A DNA stretch of 64,000 nt from Udeniomyces pyricola (lineage: Eukaryota > Basidiomycota > Tremellomycetes > Cystofilobasidiales > Mrakiaceae), in the NCBI GenBank assembly GCA_039545295.1, contig BCIK01000015.1, positions 1 through 64,000 on the forward strand, given 5' to 3'. Positions 36,501 through 47,623 of this stretch are shown here, piece by piece. The first letter of the stretch is position 1, and every line of letters begins with the position of its first letter. The translations under genes and the position numbers were made by a program. Below the pieces are notes generated by a model. The model made no database searches. It saw only the letters and a list, made by a program, of their open reading frames with translations, and was not told the origin of the DNA.

Positions 36501-39500
36501 AGTTTCTCGTCCTTTTCGTCAAGCTCTCGGAGAAGCAGCGAGTTGTCTTTAGTCGTGTCAGCGAGATGTATCCGGTTCTCGAGGTCTCGATAGACTTCGT
36601 CGCGTCGAGCAATGTCCTTTTCAAGTCTGTCGATGGTGCTTATCAGACTTGCGTGGGATCCCTCAGATTTGGCGAGTCGAATCTCGAGATCGGCGATGAA
36701 GCGAGAATTACTATCGTCGGCCTCTCGTAGGCGAGCAACGTCCTTCTTGAGCTCGGCAATCTCTTCACTGCTGATCTCATCTCGATCGGTCAAGGCCTTG
36801 AGCTTGGATTCGATCTGGTGGATATAAAGCTCCGAGCTGGACTCGCGCTCCATGAGCTTGCTGATGCGCGACTTCAGTTCCGCTACCTGAGCGACAGTCC
36901 CGATGTTTTGTCGGGACAGCTCATCGAGATGAAGCTCTTGTTCGTTGAAAAGGGCGTTGGTATGGGCCTATACGGTTGAGGCATAACAACAGGGGTAGAT
37001 CAGCTCCAACTCATGTGCCCGAGATACGCTGTTTGTTGTGGCCACGTACCAGGGCGGCTCGAGAGATTCCCAGTTCAGCTGTTGATGTAAAGAGAGAACG
37101 TTCGCGTTGATCAGTCAGGTGAGCATAAGTTGAATCTATCGTTGGACCAGAGAAACGGAGAGAAAACTGACCCTCTAGGCTCGAGATCGCTTTCTCATAT
37201 TCTTCGATGACCGGTTTGACCAGATCTGCAAAGCCACCGGAGACTTCGACCCCTGCGCTTTTGGCTTCGTGAACCTCGCCTGTAATTCACAATCAAACAA
37301 AGACGACCGTGTCAACCAATCTTCCAAATCACGCCGCATACAAGCGGACGTATGATGATCCTACGCGTTAGACGAGCGATCTCGGTCGAGACCATCGAGT
37401 AGTGGTCTTGCAGGTCGGCATGCTCTGTCTGAAGATTAGTCAGAGTGGCCATAAGCCGCTGTACTGTTGCTTGGGACGATGCTGTCTGTTCGTTCGATAT
37501 GGCTGTGAGGTCGAGTGAGGAGGACGCCGAGAAAGTCCCGCTCGAGGCCACGACGGACTTCAGCACGGCATGTTCCTTGCGAAGCTTGGTCAGGCTCGAT
37601 TGCAAGCTGGATCGAGGGGGTAAGAAAGAGGAGGGGCGAGGGGAGGGGGTGTCAAGACAATCCGAAGGGACATCAGCGCGTTAGGTTCGGGCTTCTGGGT
37701 CAGGTCAGTGTACAACGACGCACTGTTCTACGTCCTGCCACCCAGCTTCGACTTCGACTATCTCAGCTTGGTTCTGGATGTTACGAGCTCGATTGGCGTA
37801 TTTGATGGTTGACATCGTCTCAGTCAGATTGAATTCCCTGTTACGCCAAGAGCGGAGAAGAAGAGCAACGTCTTGATGAGATTCTCCTATTTGATAGAGA
37901 TAACGAAGGAAGCAAGATGGAAGCCAAAACTGTTGACGTACGCGGGGCTCTATGATACGATTTGACAGATAGAAAAGAATAGCGTTTAAAGTCAGTCGCA
38001 AAAGAACGATCAATCATAGAGACTGACACGATCTCACGCACCACGCAAGCAATCATCAGGGTATGAGCATTTCCACCAAGAGAATCCTGCAAGAGACGGG
38101 TAAGCTCTGCAGATAGAAAGGAATCAGTAACGAGGTATCGATCGGAAAAGGGCTGGATCAACGTACTCGAGTCTCGATACGGAATGTGGGCTAACAGTGT
38201 TCAGAGGTCAGATAACGTCAGCAACGATCATAATCGGTCTTTGGACCAACTTCGGTTGCTTGAGACAGCACGCAGAACGTACTCGTTTGTCTGGATTTGG
38301 CCGGGTCACCCAGCGCCGAGACGACGTTTCCAAGAGCAAGCAACCCAGCGTTAATGTTGATGCCTTCCTTGACGCGCTCTCCCACAGCAGCAGTCCGTTT
38401 CAACTAGCGCAGCGAAAAAAAGAAAGGAAACCCCAACTCCATTCACATCAGCGCTGACTTAGTTCTCGACACACGATGTGCATTCGACATGAGAAACCAA
38501 AACGAACAACTCGCTACTGACCCTCTCTGATCCTGCAAGATCGACAAAGTGAAACTTAGACGACGTCACGACCCATTCGCCACCGTCCTTTCTGCTAATG
38601 CTTGCCCCGCCACCTCCAAAGACACCACCATCTGGCTCTTCCTCTTCGAAAGGTTTTTTCCCTGCAACAGCGACGGTGTTAGCTAGTGGTGTAAGAGCAC
38701 GTCCCAACGAGATGGGAGCTCCCAGGACGCTCGTCGGTCGAAGACCAGACCCCGCACGGGGTGTAGGAAGACCTGACGGCGTAGCAGGCCGGGAGGCAGG
38801 TGCTGGCGACATACGGCCCTGGACCGAGGAAGGCCGGGGAATCATGCGGGCCGGCGAGGACGAGATAGATGAGACGCCAGTAGGCGAAGTCGGATGGTTG
38901 AGAGAATGGTTCGATCCGAGATGCGGGAGACTCGGATGAGAGGCACCACTGTTCTTCACAGGTGAGGTGGGGCTGAACGGGTCGACCCCAACTCGACGTC
39001 GCGTAGTCAGGGTGAGAGAAAAGATGGCGTGTGACCGAGAGCTCTGGGCGTTCATACCAGTCTCGTTGGTTTGCTGCGAAGCGGAATGGACACATCAGCT
39101 TGATGTTCGATCCGACTCTGACCCTCACAACAGCGATGTGAGGCATGTTATTTGTGTTAAAACCTACCCGAAGGGCCGACCCAATTTGGAGTTGCTGCAT
39201 GACGTCTTTCTGAGATTGAACGCGAACCTCTCGCAGACCCTGATAAATGATCTTGCCATCTTTTCCCTCCCGAATGGAAAGCGTCGGCCTTTCGGCGCCT
39301 GATATGGACGGGTCATGATCCGAGAGAAGATCAAGGAGATCCTGGACAAAAAAGAGATCATCATGAATGGACAGAAGCGGAAGATTGGTAGGGTAAGCAG
39401 AAAAGCCGCCATCAGGCTCTGATGTCCTGAACGACCAAGTACATATTGCAGTAGGCTCACTTCGTTATAAAGCTCGACAAAAGACGCCGACACCTCAAAG

Positions 39501-40616
39501 CGGATGTGATTCTTGCCCCCAGCCTGTTTCTCCGCCTCGCTGCATCGTCGAAAGATGTCGTCGACGGCTCTTGGCACCAGTCCCGTGTCATCATTGATCT
39601 CCGTCGAGGAAGAGGTGTCGATGGCCGTACCCATGGAGTAAGACTTGCCCGAGGATGTTTGTCCGTATCTGTAGTGTTGCGGACCAAGCGGGAGCCACAA
39701 AGTAAGCTTCATATTGGGGAGATGGCCCACAATAGAGCCGTATGCGACTCACGCGAGGATAGTGACGTTGTATCCCTGGAGAAATTTGCCAACGAGTCTC
39801 TCAGCAGCCGCCTCGTAGAGTTCCCTTTGTCCTTCGGTCGGTCCCAGGACTATATGGCGATGAAAGTCGAGGGATATTTGTCAGTCGACGTGGCCTCTTC
39901 CAATGCATTTCTCACAGGCCGCTAACAGACTGACCGCGATCATAATGGAAAGACTGGGGGGGCTTCTTTGCGTTCTGAAAGGTTGCTCATCGATAACAAA
40001 GCCATTCGTGGGTCAGTTCCGACCCTTGATGTTTGGGAACGAACAATGATGGGCAAACGCACTCCTAGGTTGGCTCCAGGATCGACAAGAACCGTGGTGA
40101 GACTCGGTGCAGAGAGTGCGATTCGTTGGAAGCGGGGAGGGATAGATGCGGTATCATGATCGTTTGGAGGCCGGATTCGAAGGACTTGAGGAAAGGATTG
40201 ATTCCGGACCAGACGTACACAAGCAGCGTCAATCAAAGTCAGTTCTAGTCTATTCCCTAGAATACCATCATGCCTGCGCGGTAGCGGGCCGATCCGCCCA
40301 TGGTTCTGCTTGTTAGTCTTGAAGAGAAGAAGCCGAGCGAAGGTAACCTTCTGGCGTGGGGGTTCGCTCTTGGTTTATGTAAATCAAAGAACACATATCG
40401 CTTCGACCGACGAACTTGCCATTGCGGGGCCGGCGTAGTCCAAATAGGTCCCCACCACTTGCCTCTTGTTGTTCTGCCATTCTGTGTCTAGCCGGCAGGG
40501 TTGACAAGCGAAGCCAACTCACCGACTTGGACGTTTCCTTCTGTGGTTTGATCAGCACCGTTGAAAGCATGCAGGCTCGCTGAGCTCCCTAAGCTCTTGC
40601 GATGCGAGTGGCTCAT
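33542..40616 (-). CDS. Kinesin-4-like motor protein with long coiled coil
   Basis: A plus-end microtubule motor with N-terminal head. Twenty-two exons (complement): 40523..40616, 40063..40184, 39935..39974, 39753..39849, 39461..39668, 39168..39341, 38522..39073, 38283..38403, 38167..38190, 38042..38106, 37942..37949, 37724..37837, 37365..37606, 37172..37279, 37050..37078, 35775..36967, 35511..35685, 35160..35428, 35014..35092, 34718..34918, 33885..34625, 33542..33811. The product is 1641 aa. Motor blocks: VLRIRPP, P-loop GQTSSGKS (~120-127), [13 protein letters not shown] (~253), DLAGSER (~423), [38 protein letters not shown], and [11 protein letters not shown] (~515). The [14 protein letters not shown] and YANRARNI wording fits kinesin-4 (KIF4/KIF21/KIF27). 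Residues ~560-1641 are coiled coil broken by Ser/Pro-rich linkers. The motor holds a ~130-residue Ser/Pro insertion, and exon 11 is 8 nt. Confidence 0.93.
37942..37949 (-). other. 8-nt microexon of the kinesin gene
   Basis: The minus strand reads ATCATAG|AGCCCCGC|GTACGT. It joins ..IACV to EFNLTETM by adding S-P-A, exactly the conserved kinesin 'CVSPA' motif; the phases on both sides (0 in, 2 out) fit only if it is included. Confidence 0.9.
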
Positions 40617-41357
40617 CGAAGGACGGTGAGAGGTCAGAAGTTGAAGGGGGTCAATAGGAGAGGGACCGGCCGATGAAACGCAAGCCTTGAGGTTTGTTGG
40701 ACCGTACGTAGATGTTAGATGACTGAAGCGATCAAGGCGATGTCTGGGATGGTGAGTTGACTGAGGGCAAGACGAAGACTGGGCTGAGGTATTCTGAGGG
40801 TAGAAAGTGGTGCAAGGGAAAGGGAAAGGAGGCAAGGGGCTGCGTGTGGGCGTGAGGATGAGGGAATGGGTCAAGGCGGAAGAAGCCGCGAGGGGGATGT
40901 GTTGTAAAGCTGGTTGAGGAAGGAGGTTCTATGTAGCTGACGCAGCAAGGGAGAAGGAAGGGCGAGAGGCAAGGGACTGGAGTTGAGTCGATGATGGGAA
41001 GCAGTTAAGGGTGATGTGGGTCCAAGTGAGAGATGACAGTTGTAACCCGCCGCGGAAAGGGGTTCGTGTACACAGGCTAGGTCCACGCGCGCACGCGTTT
41101 GTTCAGTACGCGCGTGCATATATATATACATGATATATATGCATCATATCGCATCATATATATGCATCATATCGCATCACATATATACATCATATATTTG
41201 TCCTGCATCCCAGCCAATCTTGAATGATATGGCCCCCTCTCTAACTTACGTATGCTCTCGTGGTTGTCATTCAATCAAACAATCGCAGAGGTTCGAATCA
41301 CTTGAACCATCATGGCTATTCCATACATAAATCAGCACGATCTAACAAACCCATCGT
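40617..41357. other. Region upstream of the kinesin gene, with AT-rich repeats
   Basis: 741 bp between the kinesin start and the stop of the RING gene. The part next to the kinesin ATG stays open for 86 codons without an ATG and is probably 5' UTR. At 41116-41205 there is an AT-rich array with repeated ATATATGCATCATATCGCAT units (about 22 bp). No other gene is supported. Confidence 0.55.
41116..41205. repeat. AT-rich imperfect tandem array (~22-bp unit)
   Basis: Units built from ATATATGCATCATATCGCATC recur at least three times with drift, flanked by (TA)n. Non-coding, between two genes. Confidence 0.8.
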
Positions 41358-44300
41358 TCAGGGAAGGAAAATACGCGAATAACCTGAGGCAAACAAACAA
41401 TACATTCGGGATTACCCGTCAGTATCCGAGTCATCCGGCACAACGCGTCATGCAGTCGTCTCGGGACGAGGGTTCTGGTACCTACCCGTGATGGGTGTAC
41501 GGCAGCAGACGCATAATTGGGTCCCAGCCCCGCGTCTCGAAGCCAGATTGGACCGGCAATCCTAATCATCGCAACAGCCAACGGATGATCAGCAACCTTG
41601 CGCTCCAAGGAACCAAGCGACACCTCAAGCAACAGCAATCAACTCACATCACACAGAGCACAGCATCCACAGGGATACGTCACAACGACACGCTCGGCCG
41701 CATAACACACTACACAGAGCCGACGACGCTCTCGCTCATCCGCGTCCTCGTCTCCTTCGCTCAGAGGGATAGGCCCTCCGGCTGATCGCCTTTCGCGAAT
41801 CAAGGATTCTAGTGGCGAGGCCGACGCTTGTGATGAGTCTGAAGAACGGGCAGGTGCAATAAGGGCGTATCGGGTCCGGGTGAGAGGAGAGGAAGTGTCG
41901 GGTGCGAGAAGATGGGCTAGGAGAAGCGGTTGAAGAGTTGGCGAAGAAGGTACTGAGACCGGCAGATCGTCGTCAAAGGGAGTCATAGAGCGAGAACGGG
42001 CAGCGTATCTCAAAGTTTTAGCCGAGGAGGAGCTCGAAGTGGACGAGTGGCTGATGACCGAGCACGACCGGGAGCGGCTTTTCTCGCCAAAAGGTTCGAA
42101 GGAAGAGTCAGAGTCCTCGCCTTCATCATCTTCATCAAAAGGTGAGCCGTTGAGAAAAGATTGATAGACGTCCTCTTCGTCTTGGTCTAATTGCCTTTCT
42201 CCGCCGTCGCCATCATGCCGCAGCCCTGCTTGAGCTATGCCCTCATGGTCAGCCAGACCGACCTGAGGCCCTGGCATCCCCGCATCCTCCTGCAACCAAA
42301 AGCCGCGTCGCCAGTGAAACTGGATTCGTGAGAGGCACCGCGCGACCTTTCTGCCGCCAGGGATCGCCCCTAGTAGCCACCATCCAAGTCCAAGGGAGAA
42401 CCGAATGAGGCCGACTCCGAGCATTGTGAGGTGGGTGAGATATGGCGAGGAAGAGCACAGACCATCATCCACTGGATTAGTCTCAGGAGTTCGAACGTTC
42501 GTGACGAGGTTGGCCCAGGGGTTGGCTTGATTGGAAGTGGGCACAGAGAATTGATCGCGGGACGAGCGAACAGCGTGGTCTGAGACCGACTGATCTCTCA
42601 GAAGTAACTGCCGATCGAGGTACGTGTAGAGGGGAAAGTCAATAGCATGGAGCTCCTGTTGCACGGGACGTCGAGCGAGCAGGAGGACCAGAAGCCAGGA
42701 TCAATATTCAGTGTAATACAGCTAGCGCAAGCGACCGATAAGAATTCAGACATACATTACCGAGGCCACTGATCTTGTTTGTTGTGAGGCATGCGGTACC
42801 CAGTGTCATCAACGCTAGCTCGAAATCGTCCAGGATAGATGGGAACGCCGAGTTATGAGGCAGAAGTTGAGACGGCAGGATAGTGCCAAGCGTGAGGAGT
42901 TGGGTAACAGCGTTGAGGATGACAGTTATAGCGATGATGCCGATCAAGCTCAGCGAGAGCAAATTGGACATGAAGCTGAACGATGGAACCCGGAACGGCG
43001 AAGAATAAAGCGTGTACGCAAAGTTGACCTGTACGAGTCGAGAAAACACTCGGACACCATGTCAGCCGCGCTATCTATAAACTGGACATCCCGGCTTGTA
43101 AGATGTGACATAAATGGCCTTACTAGTCCAATCAAACTGCAGACAGTGGTGGGTAGAAGTCTACGTCGCCCCCAGACCGAGCTAAATTCGGCAAGGTGAA
43201 TCCAAAGCAACTCAAAGACGCTCAACCAGATACAAAAGACGACATGTACGTCCGGACGAGATGGCATCGTCGGACGGTCCGATGGTGTGGTAAGAGCGGC
43301 AAGGGGTGATGCCGAGGTCGTATCAGCAGAGTATGTGCCATCGGTATGAGTGGATTGGATGTGAGTGAGAGGAGAGGAGTATAGGTGACAGAGGAAGGAG
43401 AAGCCAAGTAGGTTGAATCCTGAGCCGAGATTAGGACTGGAAGCAGAACACAAGACACCTCGTTAGCTGGAACGTGTCAGACTGATAGACAAGTCGTAGC
43501 CACATTCAGCGGGAACCATATGCAGACGGGTGCAAGCAAGCAAGAAGCGAAAGAGACACGTTCGATGTGCGCAATGAGAACCGGGATAGCAAACACTCAC
43601 AGGCCATCGATCTTCTTCAACAAATGGGCTGTCGCAAGTGTAGCGCACACAGATAGGAACGTCGACCAGCAGATATCTGCCATGGATTCTTGATTGACCT
43701 GATCCCAAAGAGTGCTCGGAACCACCCAGGGCTTATCGGTCGCGTCGTCGGACCGGAGTTGGGTAAAGAGAATGAGCGAGAGCCGCAGCAAAGCCTTGGA
43801 GAGGTAGACGGCCGTGGGCATACGGATGAGTTGTCTCACGGACGGGCTGATGAGGAATCGACGACAGGCATCTTGCCATTGGCTCGACCGCGATCCTGAT
43901 GGCTCGGGCGAATGTCGTCTGGCAAGGGACGGGGGAGGAGGACCAACCAGAGCGGTCACTCGGTTGAACACGACGGCCTGTAGAGGATGGGGACAAGCAT
44001 AGAGAGTCCGTCGCGGGTGGTTAGGAACCTGTCGGGGGAAGAGTCGCCAGGAGAACAGCAAACCATGGGTGATAATGTTTTTGTTTTTATTTTCTCCTTG
44101 TCAATGAAGATTTCTCACCATGAACACGAGAACGATGACTATGGCAAAACAAGGAGAGTATGACATCAGTCAGAGTCGCTGGCCGAGCGATGAATGAGCC
44201 GGGCCAAGGCGAAACAAGGACATACAGTAGCCACTGAGGAGAAACGAAAGTGTGCCGACGCCTCCTTGGATGGCCCTCGCCTCTTTTTGTGATGGCCAGC

Positions 44301-44460
44301 CCATATCCGATGTTGGCGTATCATGCTGAAGTAACGGTTGGGGGTGTACTCGATTCAGACGGTCGGCAAAGGGCGTATAGAAGGACGGGATGCGAGGGAA
44401 GCGAGGGGTCGGTAATGTAGGTGAGAAATTAGAGATGCGACTGAAGAGGTGAGTGGGCAT
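41358..44460 (-). CDS. Multi-pass membrane RING E3-like protein (Asi1/Asi3 type)
   Basis: Eight exons (complement): 44226..44460, 44119..44138, 43601..43977, 43124..43436, 42756..43028, 41648..42655, 41486..41561, 41358..41383, giving 776 aa. The first ~430 residues hold several hydrophobic helices (for example GYFIVLVFMAVVF, FCIWLSVFELLWIHLA, LIGIIAITVILNAVTQLL); a membrane anchor GVGLIRFSLGLGWWLLG follows GLGNELHAIDFPLY. A Ser/Asp-rich linker leads to a C-terminal RING: CVVCYAAERVVVTYPCGC, LCDDCRSNLA and CVCCRTPITG, ending SRIFLP. This terminal pattern matches yeast Asi1/Asi3, inner-nuclear-membrane E3 subunits that degrade mislocalised membrane proteins. RING cysteines are complete. The start chosen is the first true ATG. 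Orthology needs a tree. Confidence 0.88.
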
Positions 44461-44895
44461 CGTCCTCGCAAGTCGAATCGATGTCAAAGGTGAGGATTGG
44501 AGTAAGGGTTTGGAATGACGTGTGGGGTTGTGACGTTGGTGGAGGTGGGGTGAAGCGGCCGTACGATGGACGGGGTGATGTTTGTTTGAGTTGGCAGACT
44601 GTACAGAGTATGGACTATGTATGTATGACTGTGGATAGTTGGTCCAAGTTAGTTGTTATCAGTGAACATGATCGATGCAACATGATGCATGATCGACGTG
44701 ATCATCCGTCCCGTTGGCCGCCGTTGTGGCTTGACGTACGTTGTTGCCGCATGATACATGTTATACATGATATATATATATATATCATCACACGATGCGT
44801 TCGATCATGGCACTGCTCCGTTGCACCCATCATTGCTCTCCATCCAAGTCTAGCCTCATCACCATCACCCTCAGTTTGGGACACCACAGCCCAGC
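44461..44895. promoter_or_regulatory. Divergent region between the RING and LisH-WD genes
   Basis: 435 bp between divergent starts, with a (TA)n tract inside an inverted repeat (ATGATATATA...TATATCAT, about 44768-44790) that could extrude as a hairpin. Regulatory role inferred from position. Confidence 0.45.
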
Positions 44896-46984
44896 ATGCC
44901 ATCCAGACCCTCCCAAGCCCCACCAGCACTCTTGACTCTTCCGATCCTAGTAGCCAACTACCTGCGAAGTTCAGGCTTCGATTCCACCCTCGCTGCCTTC
45001 CTCCAAGACAGCTCCATCGACCGCGCCATCCTCGACGACCTCTCGCCCTCGCAGATCGATCTCAGGGATCTCGTCGAACTATACAACATAGACAAGCTCA
45101 AGCAAGCCCAGCTTTTAGCCAAGGTGGAAGTCAATGAAGAGGAAGACGCCATCCTCGAGTCCAAGCTTGACCCAGAGTCCACCCCGGCAAGAGTCGTCCG
45201 AACGTTTGGCGATATCCATGCTGCCAACGTGCTTTCTGTCCTGCCAGTCGTCGTGCCGAGAAGGACGTTCGACACGTCTACTGCAGAGTGAGTATGGCGC
45301 GGCCATGTTTTCTTTTACGACTTCTTGGGGTCTATGTCGACCTTGATGTAGTGAGGTTGTTGTGCCGGGTAAGGACGGCTAGACACAGGGAACAAGTTGG
45401 CGATGCGTGCGGTAGATGGCAGCCCTTGTGATTGCAACTTACGCCAGGCTGTTGTCATCTTGCTGTTTCAAATTATGTCACATCCAAAGGTACATGACAA
45501 GTCACCAGCGTTGTATTCTCACGACGTCGGCTGATAGAACGCTCAAATTGACCGATGTCGAGACAGGCGAGGTTTGTAAGGGGTTCATTCGTTCATCTCC
45601 GATGGCCGCCACCGGGTTAAGCTCAGGCCTCGTCATTTCTGCCTTTTCCCTCGAAACCTTTTTGTCTGTCACCTTCATCACCATGCATGGCACGTCGTCC
45701 TCCCCAGGTTGAGGACGTACATTCTCACCACAAGGCCGCCATCCTCTCGGTCTCAATCCACCCGACCCACCCTCGATTGGTCCTGACCGGTAGCATGGAT
45801 GGCACGGCCAAAGTTTTGGACCTTGTCTCGCGCAAGGTCTTGCAAACATTTTCGCATCAGAAATTTGTGCGTATATTATCAAACCGACCAGAATATCCAA
45901 CCCAGTCCTGTTGAGCTTGACAGCTGATCATGACGTCCTGCTGCAGGTCGTACGAACCGCATTTTCTCCGTCCGGCACGTGGTTAGCCACCGCGTCTTAT
46001 GATCGAACCATCAAAATCTATCGGCTCTTGCGAGCAGCTTCCACTACAATTGAAGCTAACGAGGATGAAGTGGCTGATGACGATCCCCTCGGCAAGGACC
46101 TTGATCTGCGATGGGAACTTGCGCACGAGATGCCTGTCAAGTCCAACCCGGAAGGCCTTGTATTTGGTCCAGCAGACGATTGGCTCGCTTTCACCACCCG
46201 CAACGATAACCACCTGAAATATATCATGCTTCCGTCGTCCTCGCCCAATATATCATCTGCATCGGATACCATTGAGCCATACTCGGTCCGCAAGTTCAAT
46301 CTCAATCCTAATGGTGACGATCATGTATCTTTCTCTATCCTGTACGTTCCTTGAGCGAGTATTTGATTGCTTGTGTTTGAGCTATGGAGTGTATACTTCT
46401 CCGTGCTCGAGCTGGACCACTATGGCATATGTTGCTCCTGTGGGTCCCACTATGCTACGCTTAGCTGAACAAACTGCCATGTGCCCTTTATGTTTTCTTG
46501 CCTTTTCGTTCGTCGTTCAATGCTTCTTAGCCACATGACTCTTCATCCGTCTCACAAGTTCATTGCCCTCATGACGGGAGATCATGCTGGAGCCAATAAC
46601 ATCTCAAGGATCTTCCTGTACTCATTCCTCAGCGCTGAGAGGCGTGGTCCGACCCTATGGACAGGTTCCGATTGCGATCAGTTCTCCAATCCAAGGTGTG
46701 TCTATCCTCAGATCCATTTGACCTCTCATCTGAGCGGTATATCGACTGAACCGATGGACTTGCCATGCTTTGCTTTTTCAGGATGAGTTGGTTTCCACAC
46801 GGCGAAGCTGTCGCTGTCACTTCGGATGACGGGGCGGTACGGGTGATTGATCTCGAAGGAAGGTTCGTCTTGGGTGCTTTTTTCTTCTCTTTCCTTTCCT
46901 CTTTCTTTTCTGGGTAGTTCCTATTCTTGTCCACACTTGGGTTGAACGACTGACAAACTAATAAGCTGCTGCTTCTGCATCTCC

Positions 46985-47063
<79 letters not shown>

Positions 47064-47245
47064 CTCTTCTTCTTTACTGTCGTATGTTCAGGGTTCGAGC
47101 TCGTATCTCGGCTCACAGTCAGCACCCCACGTCAGGTGTTCGCTCAGAGATGGTCCGAGACGTCGCAGTTGGATTCGATAAAGAGGGCAAGCTTCAGATC
47201 TGGAGTTGTGGTTTTGATCAGACGGTCCGCTTATCGATGCGTTGA
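44896..47245 (+). CDS. LisH and WD40 repeat protein, specific role unknown
   Basis: Eight-exon model: 44896..45287, 45352..45368, 45423..45571, 45708..45866, 45947..46341, 46531..46695, 46782..46862, 47092..47245, giving 503 aa; all phases close. Residues ~10-45 form a LisH motif (LPILVANYLRSSGFDSTLAAFLQD). WD-type blades include TTSADRTLKLTDVETGE, HHKAAILSVSIHP..GSMDGTAKVLDL, AFSPSGTWLATASYDRTIKIY, SWFPHGEAVAVTSDDGAVRVIDL and GKLQIWSCGFDQTVRL. LisH-WD proteins are usually scaffolds of ubiquitin-ligase, dynein or chromatin complexes; I cannot say which. Exons 2-3 are the least certain because family conservation is low there. The last intron carries a 71-base poly-T run. The poor WD spacing between 46150 and 46530 suggests a diverged blade. 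Confidence 0.85.
46993..47063 (+). repeat. 71-base poly-T tract in an intron
   Basis: Uninterrupted T from 46993 to 47063 inside the last intron (46863-47091) of the LisH-WD gene, between its donor and a normal TTCAG acceptor. Length is probably approximate because of slippage. Confidence 0.92.
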
Positions 47246-47623
47246 GCGGGCTATGAAAGCCCGAAGCGCCCGGACGACAAGGTCAGGTTCAACCATTAGG
47301 TACATGGAGCAGCAAGAAAGGAGTGCCTCATGGTTTGACGCCAAGACATCTATCGACATAGTGTCAGCGTCAACGCGTTCATTGTAGGCACGGATGGGCT
47401 CTCTTTATCAGGTTCCAACAGGCAATGATGATATGGGGATGAGCGATCGAAGCCTGCGACAGAGCGGACGTGGGAAACATTGTAAAGCATTGCCAACCAC
47501 GCCTCCGTTCAAATGAAGCTCGATTCGTTCAGAACGCCGTCGTATAAGCTCTCCCCTCAGTGTCAGGCGGAAAAGGAGATGAGATGGGAAAGCAATGTAA
47601 TATATGCAAATAGGCAAGTCCGT
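47246..47623. other. Convergent 3' region LisH-WD/RPN12
   Basis: 378 bp between stop codons with no recognisable gene; presumed 3' UTRs and terminators. Confidence 0.45.

Noticed and set aside
36095..36730. Plus-strand open frame of 211 codons
   Set aside because: Antisense shadow of the kinesin coiled-coil exon, whose frame is supported by heptad-like sequence and exon phases.
38598..38939. Plus-strand 113-codon frame
   Set aside because: Lies opposite the Ser/Pro insertion of the kinesin motor exon, which is in frame with P-loop and switch motifs on the minus strand.
44461..44487. Upstream start of the RING gene at 44487
   Set aside because: The codon there is TTG, not ATG; the first real ATG is at 44458-44460.
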